Below, in pieces: positions 9,836 through 21,301 of a stretch of 64,000 nt of DNA. The notes under the pieces were generated by a model. The model was not told where the DNA came from. It saw only the letters and a list, made by a program, of their open reading frames with translations, and did no database searches. The translations under genes and the position numbers were made by a program. Source of the stretch: Halichoerus grypus (taxonomy: Eukaryota > Chordata > Mammalia > Carnivora > Phocidae); NCBI RefSeq assembly GCF_964656455.1, contig NC_135719.1, positions 70,358,283-70,422,282 on the forward strand. Reading direction: 5' to 3'. Numbering within the stretch: position 1 is the stretch's first letter; every line of letters begins with the position of its first letter.

Positions 9836-9853
9836 CCGCCGCCGCGGCGGCGG
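9836..9853. repeat. 18-bp perfect CG palindrome
   Basis: CCGCCGCCGCGGCGGCGG is self-complementary and ends 16 nt before the exon 1 donor. It could form a very stable hairpin in the 5' UTR. Confidence 0.8.
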
Positions 9854-10095
9854 GGCCCGGCGGCCCGAGGTGAGGCGACTAGACGTGGGCGGGCGAACGG
9901 AGGGGGGGGTTGTGTAGGCCCCGTTGCGCCCCTCTCTGCGGGCGACGACTGGGCCGCGTCTTAAAGGGGCCGTCGCCCCCGGCCCTTGGATTTGTTGGGG
10001 TTAGTGGGGAGGATGGGTGTGGACACTCCCCGTAGGGTTGGGACCTCAGGGACTTGGGCCTTGTCCTTTCCCCTCTCATACCTCTAGAGACCCGG

Positions 10096-10110
10096 GGTCA
10101 CGCGGTGACC
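10096..10110. promoter_or_regulatory. inverted repeat GGTCAC-GCG-GTGACC
   Basis: Six-base arms with a three-base spacer. It contains two nuclear-receptor-like half-sites (GGTCA, TGACC) five bases apart. Function is unproven. Confidence 0.35.
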
Positions 10111-10142
10111 TCAGATAGCCGAGGAAGCCCGTGGGGCGCCCA

Positions 10143-10405
10143 CACGTGGGGAGTGTGTTAGACCAGGTGCACGTGGGACCCGGTGGGGCGGTGTCGGGCT
10201 AACACGTGTGTGGGTTTGGGGGTGGGGTGGGTCAGGGCGGGGGCTGGTTGAGCTCGAGTGGGAACCCTGTGAGGGTTTTATCTGTCTTCTTAAACAAATG
10301 AGATCTAAGAGCTTGATAGTATGTCAGTTTACGGGGAGCAAGTTGGGATATGGGTAAATGGTGTATGTTGCTTGTTGGTGTTAGGTGAGGACAGCCTAAC
10401 ACGTG
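10143..10405. promoter_or_regulatory. cluster of four CACGTG E-boxes
   Basis: Perfect CACGTG palindromes at 10143, 10170, 10203 and 10400, just inside intron 1. They fit bHLH-zip factors such as MYC/MAX or USF. The spacing of the first three is 27 and 33 bp. Confidence 0.5.
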
Positions 10406-10806
10406 CACATACTTAGGAGTGTGTAGGGGACACCCATTATGGTCTTTTAGGCTTTTGTAGAACGTCTAGGCAAGTGTCATCCTATTTTGACATTCCTTCT
10501 TGAGCTTGCTGATGAAAACTACTACTTCCGTAATCAGCTAGGGTGAAAGCCCCCTACAGTTTAGGAGTGATAGAGCCCAAGAAGGCACTCTATTTTAGTT
10601 TACAGCTAACTATGCCCGAATTCTTTGATTCGTACACTGTCTAGTTTCATGTTCGAGTACTTGTTGGTAGGATTTGGAGATGGAATTAGTAGGTTGACTT
10701 CTCTAAAATCCCAGGTAACCAGCTTACTTTCCAATCAGTGACTTTCATGATTTCCTTTCCCAAGGTGATTTTCATTGTGGTTTGCTAGTGGCTGTGTTTT
10801 ATTTAT

Positions 10807-11370
10807 TTTTAAGCAACAACTTTATTGCAATATAATTCACATACCAAAAGACTCACCCTTTTTAAATGTACAGTTCCGGGCGCCTGGGTGGCTCAGTTGG
10901 TTAAGCGACTGCCTTTGGCTCAGGTCATGATCCTGGAGTCCCAGGATCGAGTCCCACATCGAGCTCCCTGCTCAGCAGGGAGTCTGCTTCTCCCTCTGAC
11001 CTTCGCCCCTCTCATGCTCTATCTCATTCTCTCTTTCAAAAAAAAAAAAACTTAAATGTACAGTTCTGTGATTTTTAATATACTCATAGAGTTGTACAGC
11101 TTTCACCACTATGTAATTCATCACCCCAAAAAGAAGCCCCCTTAGCAGTCACTCCCCCATCAGCCCTTCCCCTGGCCCCTAGCAACCACTAATCTATTTT
11201 CTGTTTCTGTAGATTTGCCTATTCCGGATATTCCCGTACAAAGGGAATCATACAATATGTGTCTTTTTGTGACTGGCTTCTTTCACTTAACATGCTCTCA
11301 AGGTTCATCCATGTTGTAGCATGTGTCAGGACTTTGTTCCCTTTTGTTGCTAAATAATACTCCGGTTCCC
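10807..11370 (-). repeat. L1 3' region, antisense, with SINE insertion
   Basis: ttattgcaatataattcaca, gtacagctttcaccactatg, gcaaccactaatctattttc and aatcatacaatatgtgtctt are hallmarks of old L1 3' sequence on the minus strand. Confidence 0.8.
10877..11051 (+). repeat. CAN SINE (sense), aagcgactgcc subtype
   Basis: Carries the gtcatgatcctggagtccca and ccctctgacc variants. Perfect 15-bp duplication ttaaatgtacagttc at 10862-10876 and 11052-11066, inside an L1 remnant. Confidence 0.96.
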
Positions 11371-12520
11371 TTTGTGTTTTATGCTTGAAATTCTCAAGCT
11401 CTTCCTTTAAATCAACAATTTGGGATTATTATATGTGGTAAAAGTCACATGCCTACTAGATAATAAAATGAATTTGTGTATTTAGGGTTAAATTCTGTTA
11501 TTTTAGTTTACTGTGTTCTTTTCCTCTTTAATTTGTTTCAGAAGAATCCAAACTAGTTTTTAAAGATCCATGTCTTTTAATAGGAAATAACTGTAAGGAG
11601 CACAAATGTGATTAGAAAACTTTGACTAATAAACACATTTTGACTACATCAAGGTGGAAATGTGATTAAGTCTAAGCAACAGACCATAAACTATGGTGTT
11701 ATAACTTCACTTAATAAGAATTTGTCATAGTATTACGAAGGAATGGTATCATAACAGCTTTTGACTGCTGTTACTTGTGTAGGCATAGGGTTAGGGAGGG
11801 AAAAATAGACACCTCTCTGCCCTTCAGATTAAAACTGCTTTGGGGATTTAACATGTTAACATACAAATTCACACAAAATACAAATGCTGGGATGCAGTGA
11901 ATTTTTGAGATGTTGGAACGGGATAGGGTTAATATGATACTTGGAATTTGAGAAAATAAGTGAAGTTGATGACAAGTTTTAAAGCTGAATCTTAAGCATA
12001 AGCATTTTGATATGATAGGCTGTAGCATGCAGAGGGTGAGAAGAACATAGTTGCTAATACTTACTAAACACCTATTATGGACACTAATTCTAATCATGAG
12101 GGCCCTGGTCCCACAATACCATCATCTTTGGAGTTAGGATTTCAACGTATGATTGAGGGGAGCACAAACATTCAGACTGTGGCTGTACATTAAGTTAGGA
12201 ATTCAGCTATAGAGCGTTGGATTCACTTGCTAATCATAATGTGGTAGGTTTGCTTAGGGTTGAAAAGATCACGAAGATTAATGCCTGGCTTTAATAAGTA
12301 CATAAGAGAGATTTCTATATATGTTAGGTCAGAAGTAGGAGATTAGTAATAGTAAATAGTTAACAAGTTAGATACTAAAAAAAGTCAGTTGGGGCTAAAT
12401 GCTATCCATATTTTTAATGGACTAAAAGACACTGAATCAACTGTGTGACATGCTTTTATAAACCTTCACTACCAGGGATTGAGATAGCCTGTGTGATGGT
12501 CTATAAAGCAGGGTTTTTTT
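11371..12520. other. intron 1 stretch without recognisable young repeats
   Basis: AT-rich intronic sequence. The longest open frame (11771-12097, minus, 108 codons) has no recognisable domain, codon pattern or flanking splice context and is taken as chance or old repeat. Confidence 0.6.
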
Positions 12521-12529
12521 TGTGTGTTT

Positions 12530-12632
12530 TTTTTTTTTGTTAAGTAGGCTCCATGCCCAGCATGGGGCTTGAACTCACAACCCCGAGATCAAGGGTCGCA
12601 TGCTCTACCAACTTGAGCCAGCCAGGCACCCC
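12530..12632 (-). repeat. short tRNA-Lys-type SINE (antisense)
   Basis: gttaagtaggctccatgccc through gccagccaggcacccc. The tRNA-like body is well preserved. Confidence 0.9.
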
Positions 12633-13039
12633 TGTAGAGAGGGTTCTTAATGTCTTTTATGTGCCCTGGACCCCTTTGTAGTCTAAAGAAGCTTGTGAAT
12701 GCCTTTTCAGAATATGACATTTAAGTGTATAAAATATAGTTCACATATTTAGAAAACAGTTTATGATGTAAGAAATTTTATTACTGAATTAAATAACTAG
12801 TGAAAGTCTAATATTGATGGGCTGTGCTGCCTACATTCAGAATTGAAGGAAATGCTAACTTCAGTTACCAGTTAGTGAAAATAAGGATGGAAATTTTTTT
12901 CCATCCAAGTTTATGGACACATAGCTAAGTGATTTCATATGGGGCAAACCAGTGGTTTTCTAACAAGAGGAGGACTATTGACTCTTAAATTCATGTTCAC
13001 AAGAACATGAACATGACTTCTTACGGAAGGAGCAAGAGG

Positions 13040-13450
13040 TAGTTTAGGTAAGGGGAAACCTGGTAGTGTAATGGAAAGACATAGTTTTTAGGCTAAAAAA
13101 GATTGGGGTTTGAGTCCCACTTACCCATTGGGTAAGCTACTCAACTTTTTTTTTTTTTTTTAAAGATTTATTTATTTATTTTAGAGAGAGTGTACACTCG
13201 GGAATGTGAGTGAGGGGAAGGGCAGAGGAGAGAATCTTCAAGCTGGCATGGAGTCTGACACAGGGCTTTGATCCCAGGACCCATGAGATCATGACCTGAG
13301 CTAAAACCAAGAGTCAGACGCCTAACCAACTGAGCCACCTCGGTTCCCCAAGCTACTCAACTTCTTTGAGTTTCAGTTCTCCTTATGTGTAAAATGGGAA
13401 TAATGATTTTCACTTCTGAAATTAAATGACATATTAACTGTAGGACCAGC
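13040..13450 (+). repeat. MIR element, split by a SINE
   Basis: tggggtttgagtcccactta, gtaagctactcaacttcttt, tgtgtaaaatgggaataatg: core-SINE MIR in sense, interrupted at 13147-13349. Confidence 0.7.
13147..13349 (-). repeat. CAN SINE, older subfamily (antisense)
   Basis: Perfect 14-bp duplication aagctactcaactt at 13133-13146 and 13350-13363. Confidence 0.96.
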
Positions 13451-14380
13451 ATATTGATGAATGTTGGTTTATTTTTGTCTTTGAGGAAATAAACACAACC
13501 ACAGACCATGACATACATTTAGTTTTGATTTGGGAGAAGGGAAACTATTTGTTAAACAACCTGTATGGCATATAGGATCTACTCAGGGCATTCAAGTATA
13601 GGGTTCATCTTTTGGTAATGGGACTAAAACTATTCTTACTTTTTGTAAAAGAACAAATAAGATACCGTCAGGTTTGCATGTCACAGCTAGCTCTTCTATG
13701 TAAGAAGTTAGTAACTAAGTAGAATAAACTGTGGGTAAATCTTTCTTATTTTTGTGCACGAACAGAAAAATGGCTAGTGAACATCAATATGGTAAAAAGA
13801 ATGTTTGGGTCACTTTATTCCTGAGAATGTTGCCTGAGTGTTGCTGGAAAGCCAATAAAATATTAGTCATTCCCTGGAGAGGTATGAAAAAGAAAATATA
13901 AAAATGGACTGCATTATCTTGGTACAAAACCACAACACATCCACTCTTAGACTATAGAATGGATTCCAATTATTGCACCTCAAGGAAGAATAAATTAAGC
14001 TGGAGGGAAGTTTCCAGAAAATGGCAGTATAAATGATGAAGGCAATGGTAAGGCTTTCACGTGAAGATAAAGAAATTCGACTCGATGATGGAATGATGAA
14101 GACTGGGTTGGACTGTGATTAAATTGAATTAGGAAAAACATGAATTATAATCCTGGAAAATTAGAACTAGCTTGAAAGATGAATATTGTTTGACAGGTGT
14201 ATAATGAGTGGTTTGTTTATGAAACTTATTAGCACAGAAGGTGGTTAAGGCTCAAGAACAAACCAGACACAATGTAAGGGTTACAAAGCCAGAGACTTTT
14301 GTGATCCAGTCCTAGTTCATTTCAGGTCAACAAACCATTTAATGATGCGTGTATCTAATGGTTTATGAAACTCCTTACTT
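13451..14380. other. intron 1 stretch, no feature recognised
   Basis: No repeat family, conserved coding signal or splice-bounded exon that I can support. AT-rich intronic sequence. Confidence 0.5.
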
Positions 14381-14384
14381 TGTT

Positions 14385-14500
14385 CATTCAATAAATACTT
14401 ACTGAACACCTAATGAGTGCTTTTTGACCCTCCCAACAATTTGTTGAGCATCAAGGGACTGTGGTAGACTCTGGGGATGTACAAGTGAATTAATCCAGGT
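14385..14500 (-). repeat. L2/MIR-type remnant
   Basis: cattcaataaatacttactg, aacacctaatgagtgc and tctggggatgtacaagtg match the reversed 3' end of L2/MIR families. Confidence 0.5.
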
Positions 14501-14635
14501 GTATGTGTATGTATGGAAACTACAGAGGGGCTCTACAAAGATAAACACACGGGTTATGCAAACTCTAGGTGCCATAGAGAAGTATGAACCTAAATATTCT
14601 TTTGAGTTGCTGATATGAATTAGTAGTACTTAGTT

Positions 14636-14863
14636 TTTTTGTTTTTTTAAAAGATTTTTATTTATTTGTCAGTGCGCACGCACGCAAGAGAGCACAAGCA
14701 GGGGGGAGCAGCAGGCAGAGGGAGAAGCGGCAGGCAGAGGGAGAAGCAGGCTCCCCGCTGAGCAGGGAGCCCAGTGTGGGGATGTGGGACTCGATCCCAG
14801 GACCCTGGGATCATGACCTGAGCTGAAGGCAGACACTTAACCGACTGAGCCACCCAGGCATCC
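14636..14863 (-). repeat. CAN SINE with internal tandem duplication (antisense)
   Basis: Antisense copy in which the segment gcaggcagagggagaagc occurs twice in a row (about 14710-14748). Duplication agtagtactta / agtagcactta. Confidence 0.93.
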
Positions 14864-14883
14864 AGTAGCACTTAGGTTTTAGT

Positions 14884-15077
14884 CTTTTTTTTTTCTTTAG
14901 ATTTTATTCATTTATTTGACAGAAAGAGACACAGCGAGAGAGGGAACACAAGCAGGGGGAGTGAGAGAGGGAGAAGCAGGCTTCCTGCAGAGCAGGGAGC
15001 CCCACGCGGGGCTCAGTCCCAGGACCCTGGGATCATGACCTGAGCCAAAGGCAGACACTTAACCGACTGAGCCACCC
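14884..15077 (-). repeat. CAN SINE (antisense)
   Basis: Full antisense copy only about 20 bp from the previous one. Duplication ggttttagtcttttt / gtttttagtcttttt. Confidence 0.95.
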
Positions 15078-15189
15078 CAGTTTTTAGTCTTTTTTAAAAA
15101 AAATTATTGAGACATTGTTTTCATTTGTTTAAAGGCCCTAATCTGCCTTGTTAACAGAAGCATTGTAATCCAGTGGCAGTGTATTATAG

Positions 15190-15410
15190 CTGTGCCCTTT
15201 CTAGATCTTAGAGCCAGGTTACCTGGGTTCGAATTTTAACTCTCCCTCTTACTAGCTTTCAGACCTTTGGAAAGCTATTTAAGCTTCAATTTCTTCATCT
15301 ATTAAATTAGGAGAATAATTTACCTACTTCGTAGAGGATAACTGTGAGAAATAAATGAGTAATTGCTTAGAATGGTCTCTGGCACATAGTGCTCTCAAGA
15401 ACTTTAGCTA
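15190..15410 (+). repeat. MIR element
   Basis: gagccaggttacctgggttc, ctcccttactagct-like and ctggcacatagtgctctcaa in sense MIR order. Confidence 0.75.
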
Positions 15411-15584
15411 TAATGAAGAGTACCATTTTATTTTGACAGTTTAATTAGTTTAAAGTTGTAGTTTATAAAGTATTGAAATCAGAACCTTTTTGAGTAGAAA
15501 ATATCTCATCTTTTTCTTAGATAAGGTGGGGAAAAATATACAAATAAAGAAGATAGTTATAGTGCATTAACCTTTGTGTTGATG

Positions 15585-15642
15585 TCAATAGAAATATCTA
15601 TTAGAAATATCTATTAGATGTCAATAGAAATATCTTTCTAGT
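15585..15642. repeat. short local tandem duplications
   Basis: The words gtcaatagaaatatct and agaaatatctatta are repeated two to three times within about 55 bp. Confidence 0.7.
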
Positions 15643-15776
15643 TAAGATAACTCAAAGAGGTGGTATTGCAACATTTAGTTCAGTGTCTAAAATGTTTCTG
15701 TCCTGGATGTTATTCTAATGTTAGTAGTAGTTTGCCTTTTTTAGGGTCATTCTTAGAATGTAATAGTAGACCCAAG

Positions 15777-16123
15777 CTCTAGAGCAGGGCTTGGAAATGT
15801 TTTCCTGTAAGTGGTCAAATAATAAATCTATGTTTTGCTGGTCACACCTTCTCTGTGGCAGCCACTCAACTCTGCCCTCCTACAATGTGAAAGCAGCCAT
15901 AGTCAATATGTAAGTGAATGAGTGGGACTATGTTCCAATAAAACTTTATTTATGGGCACTGAAATTTTAATTTCTTATAATTTTCACATGTCATGAAATA
16001 TGATCTCTTCCCCGCCCCCTTATTTAAAAATGTAAAAACCATTCTTACCTATCAAGAATACAAAAATGGGTGGTGGGCTGGCTTTGACATGCAGGCCATA
16101 CTGTCCTGACTCCTGCTCTAGAG
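15777..16123. mobile_element. hAT (Charlie-type) non-autonomous DNA transposon
   Basis: 331-bp element at 15785-16115 between two copies of the 8-bp word CTCTAGAG, the target-site length and TCTAGA preference of mammalian hATs. Ends are CAGGGCTTGG...ACTCCTG. The interior carries gaaagcagccatagtcaata and gttccaataaaactttattt, typical of this MITE-like family. Confidence 0.82.
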
Positions 16124-16124
16124 T

Positions 16125-16500
16125 CTTTACAACTCCCTGGCTAGGTGATCTTCCGCAAGTTAGTATGAAGCCTTAATGTCATTTTTTTTTTTCTTGAGAT
16201 TTTATTTATTTATTTGAGAGAGAGAATGAGTGGTGGGGAGGGGCAGAAGGGGAGAGGGAGAGAGAGAAGCAGACTCCTCACTGAGCCGGTAGCCTGATGC
16301 GGGGCTTGATCCCGGGATCCGGAGATCATGACCCCAGCTGAAGGCAGACACTTAACCAACTGAGCCACCCAGGTGCCCCCTTAATGTCATCTTTCAAATG
16401 GAGATAATAGTATCTACATCATATAGTTGTTAGGAATAAGATAATGTATGTTAAATGCTTAGCACCATCCCTGACACAGTGTTTAATAAATGCTGTATAT
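16125..16500 (+). repeat. MIR element, split by a SINE
   Basis: ctaggtgatcttccgcaagt, ctttcaaatggagataatag and taggaataagataatgtatg. A SINE lies at 16183-16378. Confidence 0.7.
16183..16378 (-). repeat. CAN SINE (antisense)
   Basis: Inserted in MIR. Perfect 12-bp duplication ccttaatgtcat on both sides. Confidence 0.95.
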
Positions 16501-16683
16501 ATAATTATCTAATTGAACCCCCTCATTTTGCAGTGAGGCTCTTGGGACCCTGAGAGGATAGCCGATAGTCCTAAAGTCTGTGTGTGGCATGTCGATAGCA
16601 TTAAAGTCACAGCTCTTTACTCAGCTTCTCTACCCAACCATGTTGCTTCCATGGAGGATTGTAGTACCTTGTAATTTACTATT

Positions 16684-16745
16684 ATTTTTTTAAGTAGGCT
16701 GCAACTCACGGCATGTTCTATCGACTGAGCCCACCAGGTGCTCCT
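16684..16745 (-). repeat. short tRNA-Lys-type SINE with deletion (antisense)
   Basis: Only about 60 bp remain (taagtaggctgcaactcacg to gcccaccaggtgctcc), yet flanked by agtaccttgtaattta / agtaccatgtaattta. Confidence 0.8.
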
Positions 16746-17299
16746 AGTACCATGTAATTTAGTTAAAATACTGCTTGATAAAACTATTCTATTGGATACC
16801 GTAATGGTGGATATGACATTATGAATTTTTCGAAACCCGTAACGCTTTACAACACAAAGTAAACTTTAATACGTACAAATTAAACAAAAATCATTTAGGA
16901 GGTGGAGAGGTCCCAGGAAGGAATGCAGGCTGTGACAGGAGAATCTAATTGTATTAAAAGTGTGTGAAATAACTACTAAAAAGGGAAGAAGGGGTGTGCT
17001 GACCTAAGTAACCTTGGAAATGACTGGAATCTAAGACAAAAGGAATTTCACATAAGCACTGTAATCTAATTGATAAAGTTGTATCCCATGAAGGTGCGGG
17101 TTAATTTTGATACTGTTATATATGTATACTGCAATTGAACAATTAGTAAATAGAGTAAGAGACAGGCTTCTCACTGTTAGAGCGTGAATTTACAGATAAG
17201 TAAGGAGAGGAGGCTGGAATGATTCATGTGGTAATAGATGAGAGTTGAGAACATGAGCATGAACTCATGTTTAGCTTAATACAGATGGGTGCATATTGA

Positions 17300-17690
17300 A
17301 ATACTTATATACGTGTGTACGTGCTTGGGTTTATACCCACACACTGTGCTGTATCAACTGAGGTTAAAAGAAACCCAGGAAGGAGCAACACCTAGTACCC
17401 AGATGTTAGTTTCCAATACCATTACTTAATACAAGGATCCAGAGCTCCTTGGAGAAGCTGATTCTAGGACTGGGCAGGAAATATACAAGATGAGCCTGAA
17501 CATCTTATACTACCAGAAAGTAAGGAAGTGCTCTCACAACAACCACCCACCGCCACCACACACAACAACCCCCGTGATGAGGGCGGTATGGCAGGGGAGC
17601 ACTGGAGCCAGCCAAAAGTGCACTCAGCGGCCAAAACTGGAATGCTGTGAGCAGCAAAATAAACTAAGCAGCATTGGATTATAACCCATA
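17300..17690 (+). repeat. ancient L1M-type fragment
   Basis: ccagagctccttggagaagc, caggaaatatacaagatgag and ccagaaagtaaggaagtgct recur at 52975-53090 and in reverse at 4880-5060, marking the same old L1 3' region. Confidence 0.6.
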
Positions 17691-17839
17691 ATATAAAATC
17701 AATATTTTTGACTCTAAAATGCTCTAAATAAATGGTTGAATAAATGAATATACTGTTTGGAATACTGCATTAGCATAGTTTTATGTCCTAGAGCCACTTG
17801 TTTGCTTGAGGTCATTCAGACAATACCGGGGTTGAAGCG

Positions 17840-18250
17840 TGTGGGACTTCGGAGTCAGACTTCTTGGATTTCAGACCTGGCTCTCACACTTCTGGCTGTG
17901 TGACCTTGGGCTGGTTACTGAAGCTCACTTTCTTTATCTGTAAAATGAAGGTTATAATAGTGCCTAGGTCATAAAAGGATTAAATGAGTTAATGCATATG
18001 TAAGGCACATATGCATATAAAACGTTTGGCACGTGGCTTTTTTAAAAAAAGATTTTATTTATTAATAGAGAGCATGAGCCGGAGGGGGTTAGAGGGAGAG
18101 GGAGAAGCAGGCTCCCCACTGAGCAAGGATCCCACTGCGGGGCTCGATCCCAGGACCCTGGGATCATGACCTGAGCTGAAGGCTGATGCTTAACTGACTG
18201 AGCCACCCAGGCGTCCCTGGCACATAGCTTTCAATAGAATATGTATATAG
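17840..18250 (+). repeat. MIR element, split by a SINE
   Basis: gggacttcggagtcagactt, ggctgtgtgaccttgggctg, tttatctgtaaaatgaaggt and ggattaaatgagttaatgca: well-preserved sense MIR, interrupted at 18041. Confidence 0.82.
18041..18217 (-). repeat. CAN SINE (antisense)
   Basis: Duplication tggcacgtggctttt / tggcacatagctttc inside MIR. Confidence 0.94.
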
Positions 18251-20040
18251 CCTTCTTATTACAGTAGTATTTGATAGAACAAGATAAAAAAATTTGGAAT
18301 CCCACTTGGAATTGTTTGTAATGGAGTCTCCCTCCCTACCCCCAAACTTCTTGAACAGAGGAAAAAGTCTAACTTCAATTTAACAAGTGTTCATTGAGGG
18401 TAGTTTGATATACACATACCTGCCTTGTTCTAATTGACTGTATCAACTGTATAATGAAGAGAATGAGAGAAAATATATTTAGTGTTAATAAAATCATTCC
18501 ATATCTAAGTGACTGAAATGTCTAATGAATGAAAAGCAAGATCCATTTAGTATACAGTTCAACTTGTGCTCATTTACAGATGGTTTGTCCCTGGGATGAA
18601 TTACCTGAACTTTGATTTCTCAGGCTTCTTTGGGGAACACAGTTCAACACAACTTCTCTGTTAATGTGTTCATTTTCAAAATGAAAACTGCCTTTTAGTA
18701 TAGGAAAACTAAATATAAAAGTGAATTTTGGAACATTGGCTGTTTATGGATACACTTTTTATTCTCAATAATAACCTTTCACCATCACTCATGTAATAAT
18801 GGAGGATTAACTGTATGGAACTGATAGCTAAAATTTCCCAGCACTTTGTGAGGCATCTCTCTTTTTCACAAGTAACTATTAAGCAAGCTAATGTTATCTT
18901 CCCTTTGTTGAGGAATGAAATGAGTTGCTCACGTTTTCTGGGCTGCTGAGTTTCGTCCTTTAATTTCTCTTTTTTATGGGAGCATCTTTTTCTCAAATGT
19001 CTCATTCCCTAGAAAAGGTAAGCGTTTTCATGGATCTAGCTGTGAAATTTGTTTGAAATAACTGGTTCTTCAGTAGGAGATCTTCAGCTGTGTTTTCATA
19101 TTTTTAACTTGATAAATTGTTATTAAATGGGTGCTTTTCACTGCAAGGCTTAAGAAAATACAACCTAGGGACCTCTAACATAGCATAACTTAAAAACAAT
19201 ATTTTTTTTAAGTTACCACGTGGAAAGGTCCATTAGATACCTCAGGAAACAGTTCTTCCTCCCTTTTGGATTTTTGATTTAGTAATATATAAACCCTAAA
19301 TGCTTAATAAATAAGGATTAAACTTGTTTGACCAAAGGTTCTGTCTGTAGTGTATCTTACAGAGCTCCAGAGAGGCAGTTGTGGTAGTAAAGATTATTCC
19401 TTTTATTATTCTGATAAGATGTTTTGTTTCCTATCTTGGTGAAGATACTCTTCTAGGAAGTTGAAATGATACTTTCCTAGAGGAGAGCACATGCATTATA
19501 ATTGATTTTTTTCATCTTTGGTAACATATTTCATTTTGCTATAATAGTCCAGTGTAATTAATGAACAGTAGGGAAGGGAAAATGTGGATAAGCATTTTTT
19601 TCTTCCTCACGATATGCCTTTGAGGTAGGCCAAAATATTTTCTTTGCCATTTTTGAAATTTATGAAAGAGCTATCCTTTTTTAGCCAGGAGTTCTTCATT
19701 CTGTTTAAAATACAGGTATTATTATTTCTGAAACTTTGTGTTTTGGGTAAACTCTGTGCTTGTTAATTTGCTAGACTGTACCCATGCTATTATAGAGATT
19801 CCTTTGAGCAGACTGTTTCTGGCCTGCTTGTAGAGGGCTCTGTCAGCCCTTGTTCCTTGAGGACAAGGTCTTTTCCTCAGTCGGTGTCTGGTATATAGTA
19901 ACCTTTTAGTGAATATTCGATGGTCTGAAAGGAAAGTTTTGGTTCAGCAATCAGCGCTTTGTGATTATTTACTTATTTGCCATGTGCCAGGTTGACCAAA
20001 AATTTATTGTTCAAATGTGGATACTTTTGAAAGTGAAGGG
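18250..20040. other. intron 1 stretch largely free of recognisable repeats
   Basis: About 1.8 kb with only a possible L2-like 3' end near 19830-19960. The 98-codon minus frame at 18709-19005 has no recognisable domain. Confidence 0.55.
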
Positions 20041-20045
20041 TGAGG

Positions 20046-20252
20046 GGGCGCCTGGGTGGCTCAGTTGGTTAAGCGACTGCCTTCGGCTCAGGTCATGATC
20101 CTGGAGTCCCTGGATCGAGTCCCGCATCGGGCTCCCTGCTCGGCAGGGAGCCTGCTTCACCCTCTGACCCTCCCCCCTCTCATGTGCTCTCTCTCTCTCA
20201 TTCTCTCTGTCTTAAATAAATAAATAAAATCTTTAAAAAAAAAAAAAAAGAA
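20046..20252 (+). repeat. CAN SINE (sense), aagcgactgcc subtype
   Basis: Full copy with long poly-A. Duplication gaaagtgaagggtgagg on both sides. Confidence 0.96.
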
Positions 20253-20369
20253 AGAAAGTGAAGGGTGAGGGACTACTAGTAATTATGCTTAGGACAGTGA
20301 ATTTATATGGTCTTGGGCAAACCAACTAAGAGGTGTGGTCACCCAAGTCATGAGGCTTCTTTGTTTTTG

Positions 20370-20560
20370 TTATAGCAGTCTGGTGGTGAAGAATTGGGAA
20401 TTTGGTGTCACCAACAATAGATCTGAGTTCTAATTCTAGCTTGGGCAAATTATTTAGCTTAACTAAAATGAGAAAAAGATTTGAATTATTGTGAGGATTA
20501 AACGGGCTAGTATTACTATGAAAGCACATAGGACAGAAAAGCCTCTCACACTAGTGAGCT
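20370..20560 (+). repeat. MIR element, diverged
   Basis: atctgagttctaattctagc, ttgggcaaattatttagctt, tgtgaggattaaacgggcta in MIR order. Confidence 0.65.
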
Positions 20561-21258
20561 CTTATTCAATGTAGGTCCCTTGTCTTCTTCTCCCATCATG
20601 CCATACTAGAGTTTCTGCTCTCAACTGAGGCTGGCTTTGAAAGCTTTTTTAATGGTTAAGATTAACTGAAACATTTCACTAAAACATTTTAGTGAATGCA
20701 GGAATGTTTTTCAGCTAAGCCAGTGAGCTTATTTTTTTTGTTAAATTGTGTAATATGGTGAGCAGGAAATGAATGCGCTATGAAACCTAATTACTGTTAC
20801 TCTTCCTCAAAATATTCATGAAAAGCTTTTTTTCTCAATTATTTTTTACAGAATTGCTGAAAGATACTTTAATAGTTTCATTTTGGCAAAAGAGTCACCT
20901 GTAACCCTTATTTCAACTTAATGGATTCATACAATTTTTACTGGTTAGGGAAAAAATGATTTAAATGAGAATTTCATTAAGTTTCTTATCAATATTTATA
21001 CTGTGCAGAATTGTTTTCTCTTTGGGTATTTATTTCCCCCCCCCTGTATTTTTTGATATTTTGCTAATTTAGTCAGTTTTAATTGAGATTTTTAAAAAAG
21101 GAAACCAAAGAAAAACAGTTTTCATAGACTTTGTGCCTTATTAGTATAGGCATCCACACTGTGAACCAAAGGGAAGTATTCTGGTACCAAGACTTCCAGC
21201 TGCTTCTGGTATTGCATGTGATTCCTTATTTACCAAACAGCAGATAAGAAGATAACGT
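20561..21258. other. intron 1 stretch, nothing recognised
   Basis: AT-rich sequence without a gene or repeat family that I can support. Confidence 0.5.
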
Positions 21259-21270
21259 TGAAAGACCTAG

Positions 21271-21274
<4 letters not shown>

Positions 21275-21301
<27 letters not shown>

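Larger units (their letters stand above)
9540..9869 (+). other. INO80: INO80 exon 1 (non-coding 5' UTR; 5' end uncertain)
   Basis: GC-rich leader ending at CCCGAG before the donor GTGAGG at 9870. It contains GCC repeats, a YY1-like element and an 18-bp CG palindrome. The first base is not determinable; 9540 is a guess downstream of the GC boxes. If transcripts start upstream of 9562 they carry an upstream ATG in strong context (G at -3, G at +4). Its frame crosses the donor without a stop in the exon and would end in exon 2 at 39705. Confidence 0.72.
9160..10210. promoter_or_regulatory. INO80: CpG-island promoter of INO80
   Basis: The only long GC- and CpG-dense block in the window, followed by a GT donor at 9870 and, after about 30 kb, the INO80 start exon. 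No TATA box is evident. It holds a CRE-like TGACGTTA abutting an ETS word ACTTCCGG (9198-9212), two partial copies of the CGCG promoter element (TCTCGCGA at 9253, CGCGAGAT at 9271), a GC-box run GGGCGGGGCGGGG at 9508, and a YY1-type word at 9676. This architecture fits a broad housekeeping promoter. The exact start sites cannot be read from sequence; 9260-9560 is likely. Many GC-rich open frames here, on both strands, are not genes. Confidence 0.88.

Noticed and set aside
9562..9873. 103-codon GC-rich open frame as a separate protein gene
   Set aside because: It lies in a CpG-island 5' UTR, has low-complexity Pro/Arg/Ala composition, overlaps several equally long frames on both strands, and crosses a splice donor. 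It is kept only as a possible upstream ORF.
11771..12097. 108-codon minus-strand open frame
   Set aside because: No recognisable domain, promoter or splice context; AT-rich composition compatible with chance or an old repeat.
16684..16745. possible regulatory element between two near-identical 16-bp words
   Set aside because: The words are the target duplication of a deleted short SINE.
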